The notes under the pieces are model-generated. The model did no database searches, was not told the DNA's origin, and was given only the letters and a program-made list of their open reading frames with translations. Made by a program: the position numbers and the translations under genes. Source: Deltaproteobacteria bacterium (GTDB lineage Bacteria > Myxococcota > Kuafuiibacteriia > Kuafuiibacteriales > Kuafuiibacteriaceae). From it: a stretch of 64,000 bases of DNA. Positions within the stretch are counted from its first letter, which is position 1. Each line of letters begins with the position of its first letter. Below are positions 60,959 through 64,000 of the stretch, in pieces. The stretch is taken from contig JADJPE010000005.1 in assembly GCA_016713425.1 (NCBI GenBank), forward strand, positions 4,562,501-4,626,500. Reading direction: 5' to 3'.

Positions 60959-61342
60959 ATGAGCATTCATCACACACTTCCGAACTCCGGGATATCCGAG
61001 ACCTCGGCTTCGCCCGTTCTCGCCCACCGGCGCGCGTTTCCGCCGGCCGTCGTTGGACTGCGGGACTACGTCGCCTCGAGTCCGAAGACGCCTCTCAAGG
61101 CGCCACCCTCGCCGGCTGAGCTGAGAAACGGGATGATCGTGCCCATCAACGTGGACGACGCTGGACGGCCCGTCATGGATCGCCGTGAGCAGCAGCAGAC
61201 AGCGATCATCGGCGAGACGGGGCCCATCGTTGTGGGCCAGCGTTCACCGGATGGGGCCACGGCTTGGTTCACGGTCGAGCGACCGCCTGAGCTTCTGGTC
61301 GAGGGCATCAAAGATGCGCTCTTTCCGCCTGGCATCTTGTGA
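60959..61342 (+). CDS. Small hypothetical protein
   Basis: 127 residues from ATG 60959. After a disordered start the second half is regular and conserved-looking (ELRNGMIVPINVDDAGRPVMD, QTAIIGETGPIVVGQ, AWFTVERPPELLVEGIKDAL). No motif is recognised and the ribosome site is weak. A small hairpin (GTGTGC-ata-GCACAC, 61348-61362) and a repeat tract follow directly. Confidence 0.5.
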   Translation: MSIHHTLPNSGISETSASPVLAHRRAFPPAVVGLRDYVASSPKTPLKAPPSPAELRNGMIVPINVDDAGRPVMDRREQQQTAIIGETGPIVVGQRSPDGATAWFTVERPPELLVEGIKDALFPPGIL

Positions 61343-61362
61343 CGCGCGTGTGCATAGCACAC

Positions 61363-61420
61363 CGCATCGCATCGCATCGCATCGCATCGCATCGCATCGC
61401 ATCGGATCGCATCGGATCGC
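61363..61420 (+). repeat. Pentamer (cgcat)n microsatellite
   Basis: About 11 units of cgcat with two cggat variants, right after the small gene's stop and a short hairpin. Not a multiple of three; intergenic. Confidence 0.95.
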
Positions 61421-61668
61421 GCCTTCATCACGGCGCCCGCGGCGTCCTTCGGGTGACTTAGAGGAGATCGAGCGCGAGCTCCGGCTTTCGAACGTCCGCG
61501 CTTACGGGCTCGAATCGGTCTTCTTGCGTGCTGTCGGTGTTGTCGTTGAGGCTTTCGCCTTCGACATCTCCACCGCGGCGTCATTGGGTGAAGCATCAGA
61601 CTTCATGGCCCTAAGCGCCCCGCCCTGCGTAGAGGGATCGGGGTGGTACAACAAACGCTTAAAGGGAG

Positions 61669-61742
61669 CGTCCCCAAGGGGATTTGAACCCCTGTTGCCG
61701 GAATGAAAATCCGGAGTCCTGGGCCAACTAGACGATGGGGAC
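61669..61742 (-). tRNA. tRNA-Glu(TTC)
   Basis: Acceptor stem GTCCCCA/TGGGGAC, anticodon stem CCGGA/TCCGG with loop TTTTCAT (anticodon TTC), T arm GGGTTCAAATCCC and discriminator G are all intact. CCA is not encoded. Confidence 0.97.
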
Positions 61743-61864
61743 GAGCGGGTGGGAACTTCTAGAAAACGCATCGCGCTGTCAAGAACCGTCGTGCAGTGAG
61801 GCTTCATTTTGTGTCGGGTTCCCCGAATCCCACGTTGGGGGCGAAGGGCGGGCGAGGAGCGAGG

Positions 61865-62038
61865 ATGAAGGAGGGCGCCGACTTGGACCTGAAATGGGAC
61901 GCTCCGAGTGCCGGCACATCGAAGCGGTCAGGCATTCGGGAGGCGGGGCGGTTTGCTATACTTGAGGTACGCCGCGGTTCGGGGGCGCGTAGCTTTTTGG
62001 TGTTGTTCCGGGTGGGAGCTCCGAAAGAACTCGGGTAG
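61865..62038 (+). CDS. Possible small protein ahead of the desaturase
   Basis: A 57-residue frame from ATG 61865 with a good AGGAG five bases before it, ending 11 bases before the desaturase ATG. The sequence MKEGADLDLKWDAPSAG to FRVGAPKELG is basic, without motif. The extended -10 at 61955 lies inside it, so it may instead be leader DNA. Low confidence. Confidence 0.3.
   Translation: MKEGADLDLKWDAPSAGTSKRSGIREAGRFAILEVRRGSGARSFLVLFRVGAPKELG
61955..61962 (+). promoter_or_regulatory. Extended -10 promoter for the desaturase gene
   Basis: GCTATACT, preceded by T, gives a TG-n-TATACT extended -10, unusually clear for this GC-rich genome. Expected start of transcription is near 61969, about 80 bases before the desaturase ATG. 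No good -35 is present, as is common with extended -10 sites. Confidence 0.5.
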
Positions 62039-62049
62039 AGGAGACGGGA

Positions 62050-63606
62050 ATGGGAGACGGAGTGTGGGCGCGGCGTGATGACGAACGCGTCGCCTGGTAC
62101 AACAAGAACTTCATTGGCTTCTGGGGCCTGCAGCTCGCGGCGATCGGCGTGTTCTTCGTGCCATTCTCGTGGGACTGCGTCGCGGTGCTCTTCGCGACGT
62201 ACGTCGTCCGGATTTTTGGGATCACGGGTGGCTATCACCGCTACTTTGCGCATCGAGGCTTCAAGACGGGGCGCATCTTTCAGTTTGTGCTGGCCTGGCT
62301 TGGGCTGATGGCGTCTCAGAAGGGGCCGCTGTGGTGGTCGGGTCTTCATCGGCACCACCACAAGTACTCCGATATGCCTGAAGACATTCACTCGCCGAAG
62401 CGAGGCTTTTGGTGGTCGCACCAGACCTGGTTTTTGGTCCCGCGCTATGATGAGACGCCGGCATCGCAGCTTCGAGAGTTCGCGGCCTATCCGGAGCTCC
62501 TGTTCATCAATCGCTATTGGCACGTTGGGCCGACGTTTCTTGGGCTTGTCTTGTTCCTGCTGGGCGGCTTGCCTTGGTTGTTCTGGGGCTTCTTTCTTTC
62601 GACCACTCTGACCTACCACGCGACGTTTACGGTGAACTCGCTCGCGCACGTCTGGGGCTCGCGTCGTTATGAAACGACCGATACATCGCGCAACAACTTC
62701 TTCTTGGCGCTGCTGGTGCTCGGCGAGGGCTGGCACAACAACCACCACCACTATCAGTCGACGGCGAACAACGGCTTCTTCTGGTGGGAGATCGATATCA
62801 CGTACGCGGTCCTGCGGATGCTCTCGTGGGTCGGCATCGTTTGGGATTTGCGGACGCCGCCCGCGTGGGTGCTCGAGGGAAAGACGCGCCGCTGTAGTGC
62901 GGCGCGCGTCGGGGACGGTGTAAGCGGGGTGTCTCGAGCGCGAAACTCGCGTGCCGTCGCGGGCGCCGCCTCATCGCCCTCGCCATTGTCACCGCCATTG
63001 CCATTGCCATTGCCATCGCCATCGCTGGCGCGTGCGTCCGAGGGGACGGACGCAGATGCGGTCGCTGACCTGGCTGCCCCGGCGTTGGCTCGGGGCGCGC
63101 CGACGACGGCCGCGCTCGACGATGTGCCGCCGGTCGAGGCGTGGTCTCCGCGTGATCTGCCTCGAATGCCCGAGCGCTTGGTGAAGGCCATGGGGGCGGT
63201 TCGACGTCGTCGGGAGCAACTGGGTGAGGCGCTGCGACGTTGGGAGCGCGGCGCCACCGAGGAGTCCAAGCGGGTGGCGGAGTTCCGCGCTTTGCTTGCC
63301 GAGGCGGCCGTGGAGGCGGCGGAGCACGCTCGCGAGGCCGCGTGCGAAGCGGCGGACGCCGCGAAGCGCTGTGCCTACGAAATTCGCGACCGGCTCGGGG
63401 CGATGTCGGCGGCCGATATGGCGGAAGCGGCGGCCGCTCATGCGCGCGAAGCGTCCGCCGCGGCCGTCGAGATGGCGGAGGAACTGCGAACGAAGGTCGC
63501 GGGCGCCTGGGCTGAGGCCGCCCAAGCGGCGGCTCGCGCGGCCGAGGATGCGGCAAGAGTGGCTGCCGAGGTGCTTCAAACGGAGCCCGCGGTGGTCTCC
63601 AGCTAG
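62050..63606 (+). CDS. Membrane fatty-acid (acyl-CoA/delta-9 type) desaturase with Ala-rich C-terminal tail
   Basis: 518 residues from ATG 62050 with GAGGAG upstream. The desaturase domain (about 1-280) has three His boxes: HRYFAH (63-68), HRHHH (100-104) and HNNHHH (229-234), with four hydrophobic segments and AHVWGSRRY near box three. These bind the diiron centre that inserts a cis double bond in acyl chains. About residue 300 the sequence changes to a Pro/Leu/Ser hexamer-repeat linker and then a 170-residue Ala/Glu/Arg-rich helical tail (RRRREQLGEALRRWER; AAVEAAEHAREAACEAADAA) like an amphipathic lipid-binding helix array. Such tails are not part of the usual enzyme. Confidence 0.92.
   Translation: MGDGVWARRDDERVAWYNKNFIGFWGLQLAAIGVFFVPFSWDCVAVLFATYVVRIFGITGGYHRYFAHRGFKTGRIFQFVLAWLGLMASQKGPLWWSGLHRHHHKYSDMPEDIHSPKRGFWWSHQTWFLVPRYDETPASQLREFAAYPELLFINRYWHVGPTFLGLVLFLLGGLPWLFWGFFLSTTLTYHATFTVNSLAHVWGSRRYETTDTSRNNFFLALLVLGEGWHNNHHHYQSTANNGFFWWEIDITYAVLRMLSWVGIVWDLRTPPAWVLEGKTRRCSAARVGDGVSGVSRARNSRAVAGAASSPSPLSPPLPLPLPSPSLARASEGTDADAVADLAAPALARGAPTTAALDDVPPVEAWSPRDLPRMPERLVKAMGAVRRRREQLGEALRRWERGATEESKRVAEFRALLAEAAVEAAEHAREAACEAADAAKRCAYEIRDRLGAMSAADMAEAAAAHAREASAAAVEMAEELRTKVAGAWAEAAQAAARAAEDAARVAAEVLQTEPAVVSS
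62994..63023 (+). repeat. Hexamer repeat in the desaturase linker
   Basis: Five gccatt/gccatc units in frame encode alternating Pro and Leu/Ser between the enzyme and its helical tail. Confidence 0.95.
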
Positions 63607-63802
63607 GGGCTAAGGGTGGCTAGATCCTAGGGTTTGAGTTCCCGTCTCCGGCCAGGGTAGGGTTAAGAGCCGCTCTCGGTCGTGTTCTGCTCGGGTTGAC
63701 ATGCGGTCGGATTTCCCGAGACGTCTCAAGTAAGATCCGTTGACATCATGGGCGGCTCGCCTCGCGCGCGGCTGGTGGGTGTCGCATGGTGTGTCGATTG
63801 TG

Positions 63803-64000
63803 ATGGGGGATAGGCAGGCATCGGGTGGAGCCATCGCAGCGTCGATAAGCGCTGAGCGTCTGCGCGAGCTTGGTTGCGGCCAGGCGGTCGGCAAATATCG
63901 GATTCTTCGCCGTATTGCGACGGGCGGTATGGCAGAGGTTTACGTCGCACGGCGCAGCGAGGAAGACGGCGCGTCGCTTGGGCGCGCGGCCTCGGGCGAG
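63803..64000 (+). CDS. Serine/threonine protein kinase (N-terminus, runs off window)
   Basis: The frame is open from ATG 63803 (GTG 63800 adjacent) to the edge. After a short leader it shows QAVGKYRILRRIATGGMAEV, the glycine-rich ATP loop of Hanks-type kinases (G-x-G-G-M-A-x-V, as in PknB/PknD and myxobacterial Pkn proteins). The lysine would follow beyond an insert of polar residues; the rest is outside. FHA and PilZ genes nearby fit a kinase-rich genome. Confidence 0.85.
   Translation, partial: MGDRQASGGAIAASISAERLRELGCGQAVGKYRILRRIATGGMAEVYVARRSEEDGASLGRAASGE

Noticed and set aside
61502..61807. 101-codon minus-strand frame containing GNRGSNPLGDAP
   Set aside because: It runs across the tRNA-Glu gene; that peptide is the usual artefact of translating a tRNA T arm.
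1..64000. Prophage, insertion sequence, integrase, toxin-antitoxin or restriction system
   Set aside because: No transposase, recombinase, capsid, methyltransferase or small toxin pair was found; the two tRNA genes have no flanking duplicated ends suggestive of integration.

Overview
The window looks like a chromosomal segment of a high-GC, predatory-type deltaproteobacterium (phylum Myxococcota, probably the Polyangiales/Sandaracinaceae side). The reasons are: many large surface lipoproteins with Asp/Ala/Gly-rich linkers and Cys-rich repeats, including one DUF4215-like repeat; an SCE4755-type polysaccharide-monooxygenase-like protein with a MYXO-CTERM-like tail; FHA, PilZ and Ser/Thr-kinase signalling genes; and an IF3 gene with a non-AUG (ATT) start and a long acidic tail, like Myxococcus xanthus Dsg. 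There is no rRNA, prophage, insertion sequence, integrase or CRISPR. Most of the segment is core and envelope housekeeping.

Layout. 1-3.2 kb: end of a polysaccharide-type ABC-2 permease, an FAD oxidoreductase of the L-2-hydroxyglutarate oxidase type, and a DegT sugar aminotransferase. 3.3-6.8 kb: FHA/TPR membrane protein, glutaredoxin and a lipoprotein. 6.8-9.3 kb: an outer-membrane protein/lipoprotein pair. 9.6-10.9 kb: glutathione reductase. 11-17 kb: a five-gene LolCDE-like export operon (LolA-like carrier, two FtsX permeases, ATPase, beta-barrel). 17-19.3 kb: TPR protein and TauE/SafE transporter. 19.2-29 kb: a complete TonB2-type energy system (DUF3450, TtpC-like MotA/TolQ protein, ExbB, ExbD, TonB, TPR) followed by a TonB-dependent receptor and a three-domain fasciclin lipoprotein. 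29.4-36.7 kb: RCC1 lipoprotein, folA-thyA, M23 peptidase, PilZ protein, beta-helix lipoprotein. 36.7-37.4 kb: bfd-bfr iron store with a candidate Fur box. 37.5-49.2 kb (minus strand): M18 aminopeptidase, tRNA-Ser, gatA/gatC, zinc-ribbon/GYF/TPR protein, UvrD/PcrA helicase, lytic transglycosylase and the response regulator that overlaps it. 49.3-52.1 kb: an endonuclease III-like DUF2400 gene and the infC-rpmI-rplT operon. 52.3-59.1 kb: LPMO-like protein, SDR, PPC-domain lipoprotein, an unrecognised 783-residue protein, TlpA-like thioredoxin. 59.2-64 kb: an Ogt-AlkA repair fusion, tRNA-Glu, a desaturase with an Ala-rich tail, and the start of a Ser/Thr kinase.

The most striking feature is not one gene. 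About twenty short tandem-repeat tracts are scattered over the window. Inside genes the unit is always a multiple of three (6, 9, 12, 15 or 18 bp), whereas intergenic tracts have units of 5, 7, 11 or 17 bp. This looks like continual slippage filtered by reading-frame selection, and it adds low-complexity inserts or extensions to otherwise conserved enzymes. One such insert contains a perfect 21-bp inverted repeat. Tight stop/start overlaps, several using TTG or GTG starts, link many genes.
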